Source: VGBV01 sp963780395
GTDB taxonomy: Bacteria; Actinomycetota; Thermoleophilia; Solirubrobacterales; 70-9
Direction of reading: 5' to 3'
Length of the DNA stretch: 64,000 nt
Assembly (NCBI GenBank): GCA_963780395.1
Contig: CAWABY010000004.1
Span: 62,001 to 126,000, forward strand
The notes under the pieces were generated by a model. The model saw only the letters and a program-made list of their open reading frames with translations. It was not told where the DNA came from and made no database searches. The translations under genes and the position numbers were made by a program. Positions 7,011-14,099 of this stretch are shown piece by piece (positions within the stretch are counted from its first letter, which is position 1; every line of letters begins with the position of its first letter).

Positions 7011-7409
7011 ATGTCGCAAGAGAACGTGGAGATCGTGCGCCGGATGTACGACGCCTTCCACACCGGAGACGCTGACGGGGCGTTGGCCCATTTCGATCCA
7101 GACGTGGTCGTCGATGCTTCCAGGGCCCGACCGGACGGCGGAAAAGGCCAGGGACGCGAACAGCTGAACGCGATCGTCACCGCTTGGATGGGAACCTGGG
7201 ATGAATGGCGTGAGGAGATCGCAGAGATGCGTGACCTGGGTAGCCGGGTCCTCGTCCTCAGCGTGCAACACGGGCGAGGCAAGGGAAGCGGGATTGAAGT
7301 CGAGGCCCCCTACGCGCTTCTCTACGACGTTCACAGGGGGAAGATCACACGCCTGACGATGTTTCCGACCCAGGAGCAGGCCCTCGAAGCCGCCGGGCTG
7401 CGGGAGTAG
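7011..7409 (+). CDS. SnoaL-like protein, cassette 7 of array 2
   Basis: 132 residues, MSQENVEIVRRMYDAFHTGD to ALEAAGLRE. The core is FDPDVVVDASRARPDGGKGQ, GREQLNAIVTAWMGTWDEWR and LVLSVQHGRGKGSGIEVEAP. The RGKGSGIEVE segment also occurs, slightly changed, in the cassette at 5373 (RGKGSGLPLE), which points to shared ancestry of these two. Confidence 0.85.
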   Translation: MSQENVEIVRRMYDAFHTGDADGALAHFDPDVVVDASRARPDGGKGQGREQLNAIVTAWMGTWDEWREEIAEMRDLGSRVLVLSVQHGRGKGSGIEVEAPYALLYDVHRGKITRLTMFPTQEQALEAAGLRE

Positions 7410-7412
7410 GCG

Positions 7413-7799
7413 ATGTCGAAGGAGAACGTGGAGAAGGTGAGGGCGGGATTCGCCGCGCACAACCGTGGCGACTTGGACGCCTGGCTGGAGTTGTATGACC
7501 CAGAGGTGGAGTTCGAGACGCTCCTCCTGGGCACCCACCAGGGCAAGGCGGCCATGCGCTCGCTCTACGAGGAGAATCAGGCGAACCAGTCTGGCTACAC
7601 CGCCACCCCCGTGGAACTGATCGACGCTGGAGACAAGGTGATCACGGTGGTCCAAGTTGGCGGAGCCGGGACCGCCAGCCAGATCGCCCTGGATGACCAG
7701 ATCGCATTCATCCAGACCTTCAAGAACGGGTTGGTGGTGAGAGAGCAGACCTTCCGAAATAGGGAGGAAGCCCTCGAAGCCGCCGGGCTGTCGGAGTAG
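7413..7799 (+). CDS. SnoaL-like protein, last cassette of array 2
   Basis: 128 residues, MSKENVEKVRAGFAAHNRGD to ALEAAGLSE. It has LYDPEVEFETLLLGTHQGKA, MRSLYEENQANQSGYTATPV and IDAGDKVITVVQVGGAG. The stop is followed not by GCGATG but by GGCC and the array-flanking element, so this is the natural end of the array. Confidence 0.85.
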   Translation: MSKENVEKVRAGFAAHNRGDLDAWLELYDPEVEFETLLLGTHQGKAAMRSLYEENQANQSGYTATPVELIDAGDKVITVVQVGGAGTASQIALDDQIAFIQTFKNGLVVREQTFRNREEALEAAGLSE

Positions 7800-7890
7800 G
7801 CCGGGCATTAGCTCTGCTTCCTTAGGCGCGCGCAGCCAGCCAATCGGCGGTTTCCGCGGTGCGTGCGTCGCGGCCACGACCCTCCCCCAT
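7797..7890 (+). repeat. Array-flanking noncoding element, copy 3
   Basis: From the stop codon of the last cassette: TAGGCCGGGCATTAGCTCTG, then TTAGGCGCGCGCAGCC and CCAATCGGCGGTTT, then after ~25 nt GACCCTCCCCC. It has the same blocks in the same order as the copy at 2451. It ends the array and could be a 3' processing or termination region, but no uridine run is seen. Confidence 0.6.
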
Positions 7891-7964
7891 GGCTGGGATG
7901 ACCCGAGGGCCTCCATGCGACAATTCCCCTCCTGGTACTCGACCTGGTACAGGGAAGGAGACAA

Positions 7965-8249
7965 ATGTACGCAACGGTGAGACGGTACGAGGGAGTCACG
8001 GATCCCCCCGAAGCGGGGCGTCGCACCGCCGAGGGCTTCGTGCCGCTGATCAAGGACGTCCCAGGGCTCGTTGCCTACCACTTCGCGGACGCGGGTGGCG
8101 GCGTGATGATCTCGATGAGCGTGTACGAGGACCAGTCCGGCGCCGAGGAGTCGAACAAGCGAGAGGGCGAATGGGATGCCGAGAACCTCGCCGAGCTGAT
8201 GCCGAACCCGCCCGAGATCACGGCAGGTGAGGTCGTCGCCCACGGGTAG
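7965..8249 (+). CDS. Dimeric alpha/beta-barrel (ABM/EthD-like) small protein
   Basis: 94 residues starting MYATVRRYEGVTDPPEAGRR, with FVPLIKDVPGLVAYHFADAG and VMISMSVYEDQSGAEESNKR. This is the pattern of small ferredoxin-like dimeric barrels related to antibiotic-biosynthesis monooxygenases; no cofactor residues are diagnostic and the substrate is unknown. The start is supported by AGGGAAGGAGAC just upstream of the ATG. It is transcribed alone after the SnoaL array. Confidence 0.7.
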   Translation: MYATVRRYEGVTDPPEAGRRTAEGFVPLIKDVPGLVAYHFADAGGGVMISMSVYEDQSGAEESNKREGEWDAENLAELMPNPPEITAGEVVAHG

Positions 8250-8434
8250 AGACGCGAAACCGCGCTAGGCCGCCGCGGCTCGTCCCTGCGGACTGCGTCC
8301 TCGATCAGGTTTCTGATCGCGCTGGAGACGCTGCGCCGTTCGAGGTCGGCCTGCGCCTTCAGCTGCTCGGCGAGGGGGATCGGCAGCCAGGTCTGAATCC
8401 TGGTGCCGGTTGGTTTCGTTGCTGTCGGGGCCAC
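8075..8434 (-). CDS. Ribbon-helix-helix-like protein with doubtful C-terminal half
   Basis: The first ~55 residues (MAPTATKPTGTRIQTWLPIP, LAEQLKAQADLERRSVSSAI, RNLIEDAVRRDEP) look like a DNA-binding RHH protein with an unstructured N-terminus. The remaining ~65 residues are antisense to the 7965-8249 gene and have no protein-like pattern, so the true gene probably ended near 8265 and lost its stop, or the tail is real but unselected. Upstream, on the minus strand, GATCCAGAAAGGATCA is an imperfect palindrome that could be an autoregulatory operator. Confidence 0.5.
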   Translation of the reverse strand: MAPTATKPTGTRIQTWLPIPLAEQLKAQADLERRSVSSAIRNLIEDAVRRDEPRRPSAVSRLYPWATTSPAVISGGFGISSARFSASHSPSRLFDSSAPDWSSYTLIEIITPPPASAKW

Positions 8435-8605
8435 GTTGATCCTTTCTGGATCGATCAGGTTTCCCCGGCGGTGGCCCCGAGGTGAACAAATCTTACGCAG
8501 TCAAGCGGTCGTTCTGTTCGCCATTCGTTCGCCAGTCAGACACCGAATCAACCGGAAACAACCGGGTCTAACCGGAAGACCAGGCGCAGGCCAGACCCGC
8601 CGCTT

Positions 8606-8624
8606 TCTCGCTTGCAGAGCGAGA
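8606..8624. other. Perfect 7-bp inverted repeat in the 8435-8643 gap
   Basis: TCTCGCT and AGCGAGA are perfect arms around TGCAG. It lies about 20 bp downstream of tRNA-Cys in the minus direction and could end that transcript, but there is no uridine run on either strand. The rest of the 8435-8643 stretch has repeated AACCGG motifs (8558-8580) that resemble the T-arm segment of the adjacent tRNA; I see no gene in it. Confidence 0.3.
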
Positions 8625-8643
8625 TTTGGCGTGGTGATGCGAG

Positions 8644-8714
8644 AGGCGCCAACCGGAATCGAACCGGTGTAAACGGCTTTGCAGGCCGCTGCGTAGCCAC
8701 TCCGCCATGGCGCC
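8644..8714 (-). tRNA. tRNA-Cys (anticodon GCA)
   Basis: Reading the minus strand from 8714: acceptor GGCGCCA, D-arm GGAGTGGCTACGCAGC, anticodon loop CCTGCAAA with GCA, T-arm ACCGGTTCGATTCCGGT, acceptor TGGCGCC and discriminator U. All stems pair. CCA is not encoded. There is no variable-arm extension. Its neighbourhood (RHH gene, phage relic) makes it a plausible past integration site, but no attachment repeat is identifiable. Confidence 0.95.
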
Positions 8715-8766
8715 CGGCGTGGGGCAAGCGTAGCCAGCGGATCAGCCCTATTGAGCGCGAACCGGC

Positions 8767-9225
8767 CTAGCGGCCCAGCGTGCGCAGGATCTCGCGCGCT
8801 CGCGCGGGAACGGGGCCGATCGCCTGGCGGGTGTCGGCGACTCCGGCGCGGAGCTCGACATCGCCCACCTCGACCAGCGCCTGGTCGTCCTGGAGGCCGG
8901 CGAGCATCTCGTCGGCGCCCTCGGCCTCGTCGGCGGCCTTCTGGATCAGCTCCGCGGCCTTCAGCGAGGCGGGCGGCACCGAAGGCTGATCGAAGCTGCG
9001 GGTCGAAAGGTGGTGGCGCGAGGCGAAGCCGGCGTAGGCCTTGCGCGCGCCCGCGTAGGCGCGCTGCACGGAGCCGAACAGCTCCTCCTCCAGCCGCTCG
9101 GCGCTCTGGTCGTCCAGGCGCTCGTGGGCGGCGCCCAGAAACTCCAGCGCCGCGCCGACCAGCTCGGCCGACTCGGCCAGGGCCTCGAGCAGCCCTTCAC
9201 GTCCTTCGAGATTCGTATAGGCCAA
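8767..9225 (-). CDS. Helical protein of unknown function
   Basis: About 150 residues, largely alpha-helical and acidic: EGLLEALAESAELVGAALEF, then ERLEEELFGSVQRAYAGARK, then SLKAAELIQKAADEAEGADE, ending ARAREILRTLGR. It lies directly downstream of tRNA-Gly on the same strand, so an upstream start would overlap the tRNA. The TTG at 9223-9225 is the first acceptable start, but no clear ribosome-binding site supports it. Coiled-coil character, no signal peptide, no known domain. Confidence 0.55.
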   Translation of the reverse strand: MAYTNLEGREGLLEALAESAELVGAALEFLGAAHERLDDQSAERLEEELFGSVQRAYAGARKAYAGFASRHHLSTRSFDQPSVPPASLKAAELIQKAADEAEGADEMLAGLQDDQALVEVGDVELRAGVADTRQAIGPVPARAREILRTLGR

Positions 9226-9230
9226 GGGAG

Positions 9231-9304
9231 AGCGGCTGATGGGATTCGAACCCACGACCTTCTGCATGGCAAGCAGACGCTCTAGCCAACTGAGCTACAG
9301 CCGC
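9231..9304 (-). tRNA. tRNA-Gly (anticodon GCC)
   Basis: The minus strand from 9304 reads GCGGCTG acceptor, GCTCAGTTGGCTAGAGC D-arm, TCTGC-TTGCCAT-GCAGA anticodon arm with GCC, GTGGGTTCGAATCCCAT T-arm, CAGCCGC acceptor and U discriminator. All four stems are intact. CCA is not encoded. Confidence 0.97.
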
Positions 9305-9332
9305 GCAGCGGGCAAGTATAGGCTGGTGCCTG

Positions 9333-9773
9333 GTGGACTACGAGGCGATAAAGGGGGGCCTGCCGGAGGCGATTCCGTTCGTGCGGCTGCTGGATCTGGA
9401 GTACCTCGAGCTGGGCCCGGGCTCCGCCACCGTGCGTCTGCCGGAGCGGCCGGAGCTGGGCAATCACGTCGGCTCACAGCACGCCGGGGCGCTGTTCACG
9501 GTCGCCGAGGCCGCCAGCGGGGGCGCCTTCGTCGCCGGCTTCGCCGAGCGCCTCGGCGAGATCACGCCGCTCGCCAAATCGGCCAGCATCGACTATGAGA
9601 AGCTCGCGAAGGGACCGATCGACGCGACGGCCACCCTCGACGGCGTCGACGGCCTGCTGCAGACCCTTGACTCCGACGGCAAGGTCGAGTTCCCGATCGA
9701 GGTCGCGATGAGGGACTCCGGCGGGCAGCGGGTCGCGACAGCCACGGTCGAGTGGCACGTCCGCAAGAACTAG
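9333..9773 (+). CDS. Hotdog-fold thioesterase-like protein (PaaI/DUF4442 type)
   Basis: 146 residues from a GTG start. HVGSQHAGALFTVAEAASGG is the typical helix segment of PaaI/DUF4442-type acyl-CoA thioesterases, followed by strands LAKSASIDYEKLAKGPIDAT and a final VATATVEWHVRKN. Such proteins hydrolyse acyl-CoA thioesters or act as binding proteins; the substrate is not predictable. It runs opposite to, and slightly overlaps (4 bp), the RNase H-like gene. Confidence 0.75.
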   Translation: MDYEAIKGGLPEAIPFVRLLDLEYLELGPGSATVRLPERPELGNHVGSQHAGALFTVAEAASGGAFVAGFAERLGEITPLAKSASIDYEKLAKGPIDATATLDGVDGLLQTLDSDGKVEFPIEVAMRDSGGQRVATATVEWHVRKN

Positions 9774-10156
9774 GCTGAGTCCAGGGCCTCGTTGACCAAC
9801 TCGTCGGCGCGCACGTTGCGCTCGCGCTTGACGCTGCGGATCGACCACTGCTCGAGCCCGCGGAGGGCGTCGATGACCGCGGTGTGGAGCGGGCGCAGGT
9901 GGTCCTGCTTGACCCTGTAGCGGCCGCGCACCTGCTGCACGATCAGCTGAGAGTCCCCGACCAGGTCGACCTCGTCGGCACCCAGCTCCACAGCGAGCTC
10001 AATACCAAGGAGCATCGCTCGGTACTCCGCGACGTTGTTGGTCGCCTCGCCGATCGTCTCGGCTCGCTCGGCCAGCACGCGGCCATCGGCGTCGCTGGCA
10101 ACGGCGGCGATCGCCGCAGGGCCGGGGTTGCCCCGCGACCCGCCGTCCACATTCAC
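9770..10156 (-). CDS. RNase HI-family protein
   Basis: 128 residues from a GTG. MNVDGGSRGNPGPAAIAAVA contains the first catalytic Asp, NNVAEYRAMLLGIELAVELG the catalytic Glu, LVGDSQLIVQQVRGRYRVKQ the second Asp, and RNVRADELVNEAL the C-terminal Asp. All four acids of the RNase H active site are present. The short form without a handle region is like actinobacterial RnhA homologues that degrade RNA in RNA:DNA hybrids. It begins 8 nt after the EF-G-like gene, so they are probably cotranscribed. A start a few codons upstream (LKVRVNVDGG) is possible but would need CTG. Confidence 0.85.
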   Translation of the reverse strand: MNVDGGSRGNPGPAAIAAVASDADGRVLAERAETIGEATNNVAEYRAMLLGIELAVELGADEVDLVGDSQLIVQQVRGRYRVKQDHLRPLHTAVIDALRGLEQWSIRSVKRERNVRADELVNEALDSA

Positions 10157-10164
10157 GCGAACCT

Positions 10165-12252
10165 TCAGGCCCTGACTTCCTCTTCCGAGCGTGCCTCGGC
10201 GATCACCTTCTGGGCCAGGTGCGAGGGGATCTCCTCGTGCCGGGCAAACTCCATCGTGAAGTCGCCGCGGCCGCCGGTGATCGCGCGCAGGTCGGGCGCG
10301 TAGTCGAGGACCTCCGCCATCGGGACCTCGGCCTTGACCTCGGTCGCGGAGCCCTTCGGCTCCATCCCGAGCGGCTTGCCGCGCCGAGAGTTGAGATCGC
10401 CGATCACGTCGCCCACCGCATCCTCGGGCACGCTGACCGTGAGCAGCATGATCGGCTCCAGCAGCACGGGATCGGCCTCCTCCATCGCCTGCTTGAAGGC
10501 CATCGAGCCGGCGACCTTGAAGGCGTTCTCGGACGAGTCCACGCGGTGGTACTGACCGTCGAAGAGGCGCACCTGCAGGTCCTTGACCGGGTAGCCGGCG
10601 ACCACGCCGTGCTGCATCGCCTCGGCGATGCCCTTCTCGACCGCCGGGATGAAGCCCTTGGGAATGACGCCTCCCTTGATCTCGTCCAGGAACTCGAATC
10701 CCGTACCCGCTTCGGTCGGTGAGATCTCGATGTGGCAGTCCCCGAACTGGCCCCGGCCGCCGGTCTGCTTCTTGTAGCGGCCATGGGCCTTGGCGGGCTT
10801 GCGGATCGCCTCCAGGTAGGGAACCCGCGGCGGGTGCAGCTCGATCTCGGCGCCGAAGCGGCTCTTGATGCGGTCGACGATCACCTCGACGTGGACCTGG
10901 GTGATGCCGGCGATGATCTGCTCGCCGGTCTGCTGGTCGCGGTGCACGTCCAGCGTCGGGTCCTCCTCCTCGAGGCGGCGAATCGCGCTCACGGCCTTCT
11001 CCTCGTCGCCCTTGGTCTTGGGCTCGAAGGCGAAGGCCATCACCGGGGCCGGCAGGTCGAGCGGCGGGAACGAGACTTTGGAGTCCTTGGCCGCCAGCAC
11101 GTCGCCGGCGCGGGTCTCCTTCAACTTCGCGACGGCGCCGATGTCGCCGGCGCCCATCTCGTCCACGTTCTCGTGCTCCTTTCCCCTCGGCACCAGCAGC
11201 GGCCCCAGCCGCTCCTTGGCGCGGCGCGTGACGTTGGTGACCTGGGCGTCTCCCTTCAGCACCCCCGAATAGACCCGGAAGAGGTTGAGGCGGCCCGCGT
11301 AGGGGTCGGCCAGAGTCTTGAACACGTAGGCGACCAGCTCACCGTCCTCGTCGGGGGGGATCTCGATCTCCTCGCCCTCGGCGTCGAGCGCCTTCACCGG
11401 GCCTCGCATCGCGGGCGAGGGCAGGTCCTCGACCAGCGCCTCGAGCAGGCGGGTGGTGCCCAGGTTCCTGGTGGCGACACCGCACGTGACCGGGAAGATC
11501 TTGCCCTCGGTGACGCCGCGCTTGAGCACGGTGACGATCTCATCGTGGGAGATCTCCTCGTCGGCCAGGTAGCGCTCCATCAGCTCGTCGGAGTTCTCGG
11601 CGACCTCGTCCATCAGCTTCTCGCGGTACTCCTGCGCCTGGGCCCGAAGCTCCTCCGGTATTTCCTGGGGCTCGGGGGCGCCCTTCCCCTCGCCCTCCGC
11701 GACGAAGGCCTTCATGTCGATCAGGTCGACCACGCCCTTGACCTCGTGTTCCGAGCCCATCGGGATCTCGGTGGCGACGACGTGGTTGCCGAAGGCCTCC
11801 TGCAGCGAGGTGAGCGCCCGGAAGAAGTCGGCGCGCTCGCGATCGAGCATGTTGACAAAGACAAGCCGAGCCAGGCCCTCCCTGTCCGCCCGCTGCCAGA
11901 GGCGCTCGGTGTGGACCTCGACCCCCATCACCGCGTTCACGACCACGACCGCGGCGTCGACGACGCGCAGCGCGGCGATCGTGTCGGCGACGAAGCTCGG
12001 CTCGCCCGGGGTGTCGATCAGGTTGATCTTGCGCCCGTCGTGCTCGAAGGAGGCGACCGATGCTCCGATCGACATCTCGCGTGAGGCCTCGTCGGGCTCG
12101 AAGTCGCTGACCGTGGAACCGTCCTCGACCTTGCCCAGCCGATTGACCACGCCCGCCTCGAACAGCAGGGCCTCGTGCAGCGACGTCTTCCCGCAGCCGC
12201 GGTGGCCGATCAGGGCGACGTTGCGGATCCGGTCGGCGGCCTTGTGAGCCAT
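10165..12252 (-). CDS. EF-G-like GTPase (EF-G2/FusA2 type) with altered G motifs
   Basis: 695 residues with full EF-G length and domain order: G domain, domain II, then domains III-V (YKKQTGGRGQFGDCHIEIS; GGRGDFTMEFARHEEIP). The P-loop GHRGCGKTS is intact. Switch I reads SREMSIGAS instead of RGITI, switch II reads DTPGEPSF where EF-G has DTPGHVDF, so the catalytic His is Glu, and the NKxD motif is NMLD. This is a paralogue, not the housekeeping translocase; related actinobacterial FusA2 proteins have similarly diverged switches. Role unknown; perhaps ribosome-associated under stress. Confidence 0.85.
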   Translation of the reverse strand: MAHKAADRIRNVALIGHRGCGKTSLHEALLFEAGVVNRLGKVEDGSTVSDFEPDEASREMSIGASVASFEHDGRKINLIDTPGEPSFVADTIAALRVVDAAVVVVNAVMGVEVHTERLWQRADREGLARLVFVNMLDRERADFFRALTSLQEAFGNHVVATEIPMGSEHEVKGVVDLIDMKAFVAEGEGKGAPEPQEIPEELRAQAQEYREKLMDEVAENSDELMERYLADEEISHDEIVTVLKRGVTEGKIFPVTCGVATRNLGTTRLLEALVEDLPSPAMRGPVKALDAEGEEIEIPPDEDGELVAYVFKTLADPYAGRLNLFRVYSGVLKGDAQVTNVTRRAKERLGPLLVPRGKEHENVDEMGAGDIGAVAKLKETRAGDVLAAKDSKVSFPPLDLPAPVMAFAFEPKTKGDEEKAVSAIRRLEEEDPTLDVHRDQQTGEQIIAGITQVHVEVIVDRIKSRFGAEIELHPPRVPYLEAIRKPAKAHGRYKKQTGGRGQFGDCHIEISPTEAGTGFEFLDEIKGGVIPKGFIPAVEKGIAEAMQHGVVAGYPVKDLQVRLFDGQYHRVDSSENAFKVAGSMAFKQAMEEADPVLLEPIMLLTVSVPEDAVGDVIGDLNSRRGKPLGMEPKGSATEVKAEVPMAEVLDYAPDLRAITGGRGDFTMEFARHEEIPSHLAQKVIAEARSEEEVRA

Positions 12253-12279
12253 TCGTCGCCGAACCCTATTACGAGTTGC

Positions 12280-13056
12280 TCAGGAGGTGGTCTTGAGTCG
12301 CGAGCGCAGGCGCAGCACGGCCTTGGAGTGGAGCTGCGAGATGCGGGACTCGGTCACGCCGAGGACCTCGCCGATCTCGCGCAGGGTCAGGTTCTCGAAG
12401 TAGTAGAGCGCGATCACGAGGGTCTCGCGCTCGGGCAGGTCCTGGATCGCGTCCTGGAGGCGGTCCTTGACTTCGCTCGAGTCAAGCGCGGCCTGGGGGT
12501 CGGGGGCGCTCTCGTCCTCGAGCGTGTCCAGGAGCGAGACGCGATCCCCCGAAGCGTCGGGCGTCATCCACAGCTCCTCGAGGGCGAGGATCGAGGAATT
12601 TGAGATCTGCAGCAGGGCCTCCTGCAGCTCGGTCTCGTCCATGCTCAGGCGCTCGGCGAGCTCGGCGTCGGTCGGAGCCCGGCCCAGCTCGTGCTCGAGC
12701 TTGGAGTTGGCCTCCTCGATGTCACGGGCGCGCGAGCGGACCGAGCGCGGCACCCAATCGAGTGAACGCAGCTCGTCGATGATGGCGCCGCGGATCCGCT
12801 GCATGGCGAAGGTCTCGAAGCGGATGCGGCGCTCGGGCTCGAAGCGGTCCATCGCCTCGATCAGGCCCAGCATGCCGTAGGAGATCAGGTCGGACTGCTC
12901 GACGTGTGAGGGCAGGCGCGCTCCGGTGCGGCCCGCGACGAACTTGACCAGCGGCGAGTAGGCCACCACCAGTCGCTCGCGTGCGCTGTCGTCGCCGTCG
13001 TCTTTGTAGCGCCGCCAGAGCTCGCGGAGCTCATACGCCTTTACGTCAGCCTCCAC
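12280..13056 (-). CDS. whiG: FliA/WhiG-family RNA polymerase sigma factor
   Basis: 258 residues with region 2 (DLISYGMLGLIEAMDRFEPE, IRFETFAMQRIRGAIIDELR), region 3 (ELGRAPTDAELAERLSMDET) and the region 4 helix-turn-helix (LTLREIGEVLGVTESRISQL). The length and lack of region 1 fit sigma-28 group factors, WhiG in actinobacteria. No flagellar genes are in the window, so a developmental, envelope or stress regulon is possible. It lies 27 nt upstream of the EF-G-like gene. An anti-sigma factor is not adjacent. Confidence 0.9.
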   Translation of the reverse strand: MEADVKAYELRELWRRYKDDGDDSARERLVVAYSPLVKFVAGRTGARLPSHVEQSDLISYGMLGLIEAMDRFEPERRIRFETFAMQRIRGAIIDELRSLDWVPRSVRSRARDIEEANSKLEHELGRAPTDAELAERLSMDETELQEALLQISNSSILALEELWMTPDASGDRVSLLDTLEDESAPDPQAALDSSEVKDRLQDAIQDLPERETLVIALYYFENLTLREIGEVLGVTESRISQLHSKAVLRLRSRLKTTS

Positions 13057-13092
13057 CCGTCTCCCCTCGATACGCCATGCTTTGCCTGCAAA

Positions 13093-14031
13093 TCACGCTC
13101 GCGGATGACTGCGAGCGTACTGAGTTCGCATCCACGAAGGCTCCACTCGGGTGTAGACCTGTGTGGTCGAAACGCTCGAGTGTCCAAGCAGCTCCTGGAT
13201 CGCCCGCAGGTCGGCTCCGCCCTCGAGCAGATGGGTGGCGAAGGAGTGGCGCAGGGCGTGCGGCGAGACGCCGCCGGCGATTGCGGCGTGGCGCACCCAC
13301 AGCTGCAGCCGCCGGCGCAGGTCGGAGGGATGCAACCGGCGTCCGCTCTTGGAGACCAGGAGCGCGGGGCTGCGCTCCGACCCCGCCTGCCCCGCAAGCG
13401 CGGGCCGACCGCGCTCGAGATAGCCGCGCAGCGCGCGCTGCGCCGGCTCGCCGATCGGCACGAATCGGGTCTTGCCGCCCTTCCCCTCGACCCGAAGGCG
13501 CTCGCCCTCGAAGTCGGGCGAGTCGAGGTCGAGGCTGACCACCTCCTGGGCGCGCAGCCCGCAGGAATAGGTGAGCTCCAACATCGCCCGGTCGCGCAGC
13601 TCCAGCGGAGTGCGCGCGGGGATACGGCCCAGCAGCGACTCCATCTCCTCGCGCGTCAGCACCCGCGGCAGCTTCGATCCCCGCTTGGGGGAGGTGACCA
13701 GGTCGGCCGGATTGGCGTCGATCCGGCCCGCGCGCACCAGCGAGTTGAAGAAGCTCCGGGTCGCCGCCTGTTTGCGCGCGACCGTCGCCGCCTGGGCACC
13801 GCCGGAAGAAAGCTCGGCCGCAAAGCGGCGCAGGTCGCGGTGCCCCACGGCCTCGGGCCCCAGGCGGCGCGATTCCGCCCAGCGGGCGAACTGGTCGAGG
13901 TCGGTGGCGTATGCCCGCCGGGTCGCCTCCGCCGCGCCCGTGGCGCTGAGCTCGCGCTCGAAGATGCCCAGCGCCTCGCGCCAGGCGGCGTCCAGGCTGC
14001 CCGCGGGGGCTTCTGGCGCCGATTCGGCCAT
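13093..14031 (-). CDS. xerD: XerC/XerD tyrosine recombinase
   Basis: 312 residues. N-terminal SAM-like DNA-binding domain (ERELSATGAAEATRRAYATD), then catalytic domain with Arg in YSCGLRAQEVVSL, Lys in GKGGKTRFVPIG, HALRHSFATHLLEGG, LGHSSVSTTQVYTRV. All catalytic residues R-K-H-R-H-Y are visible, and the C-terminus YARSHPRA is typical of Xer. Chromosome-dimer resolution at dif is the expected role. The gene lies between whiG and an L,D-transpeptidase gene. XerC versus XerD cannot be settled from sequence by eye. Confidence 0.85.
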   Translation of the reverse strand: MAESAPEAPAGSLDAAWREALGIFERELSATGAAEATRRAYATDLDQFARWAESRRLGPEAVGHRDLRRFAAELSSGGAQAATVARKQAATRSFFNSLVRAGRIDANPADLVTSPKRGSKLPRVLTREEMESLLGRIPARTPLELRDRAMLELTYSCGLRAQEVVSLDLDSPDFEGERLRVEGKGGKTRFVPIGEPAQRALRGYLERGRPALAGQAGSERSPALLVSKSGRRLHPSDLRRRLQLWVRHAAIAGGVSPHALRHSFATHLLEGGADLRAIQELLGHSSVSTTQVYTRVEPSWMRTQYARSHPRA

Positions 14032-14099
14032 GCCTGAGAGGTTCGCCGGGAACGCAGCGCTCCCTTCCGCCAGGCAACCCGAGATCGGGGCTCCCCGCC

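Noticed and set aside
435..7890. Integron or CRISPR array
   Set aside because: No IntI-type integrase or Cas gene is present, repeats lack attC R'/R'' core sites, and spacing (~400 bp of coding sequence) is far too long for CRISPR spacers.
4473..8243. A 1256-residue minus-strand frame with ~130-residue repeats across array 2
   Set aside because: Same artefact: antisense reading of eight cassettes in GC-rich DNA, with junctions appearing as protein repeats.
8558..8714. Attachment site for an integrated element at tRNA-Cys
   Set aside because: AACCGG repeats resemble the T-arm but no direct repeat of 15 bp or more and no integrase gene are present.
9239..9300. Plus-strand peptide MGFEPTTFCMASRRSSQLSY
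   Set aside because: This is the antisense translation of tRNA-Gly, a common false gene.
13041..14077. Alternative frames overlapping xerD with long Arg/Pro-rich translations
   Set aside because: XerD motifs are complete in one frame; the others are low-complexity shadows.
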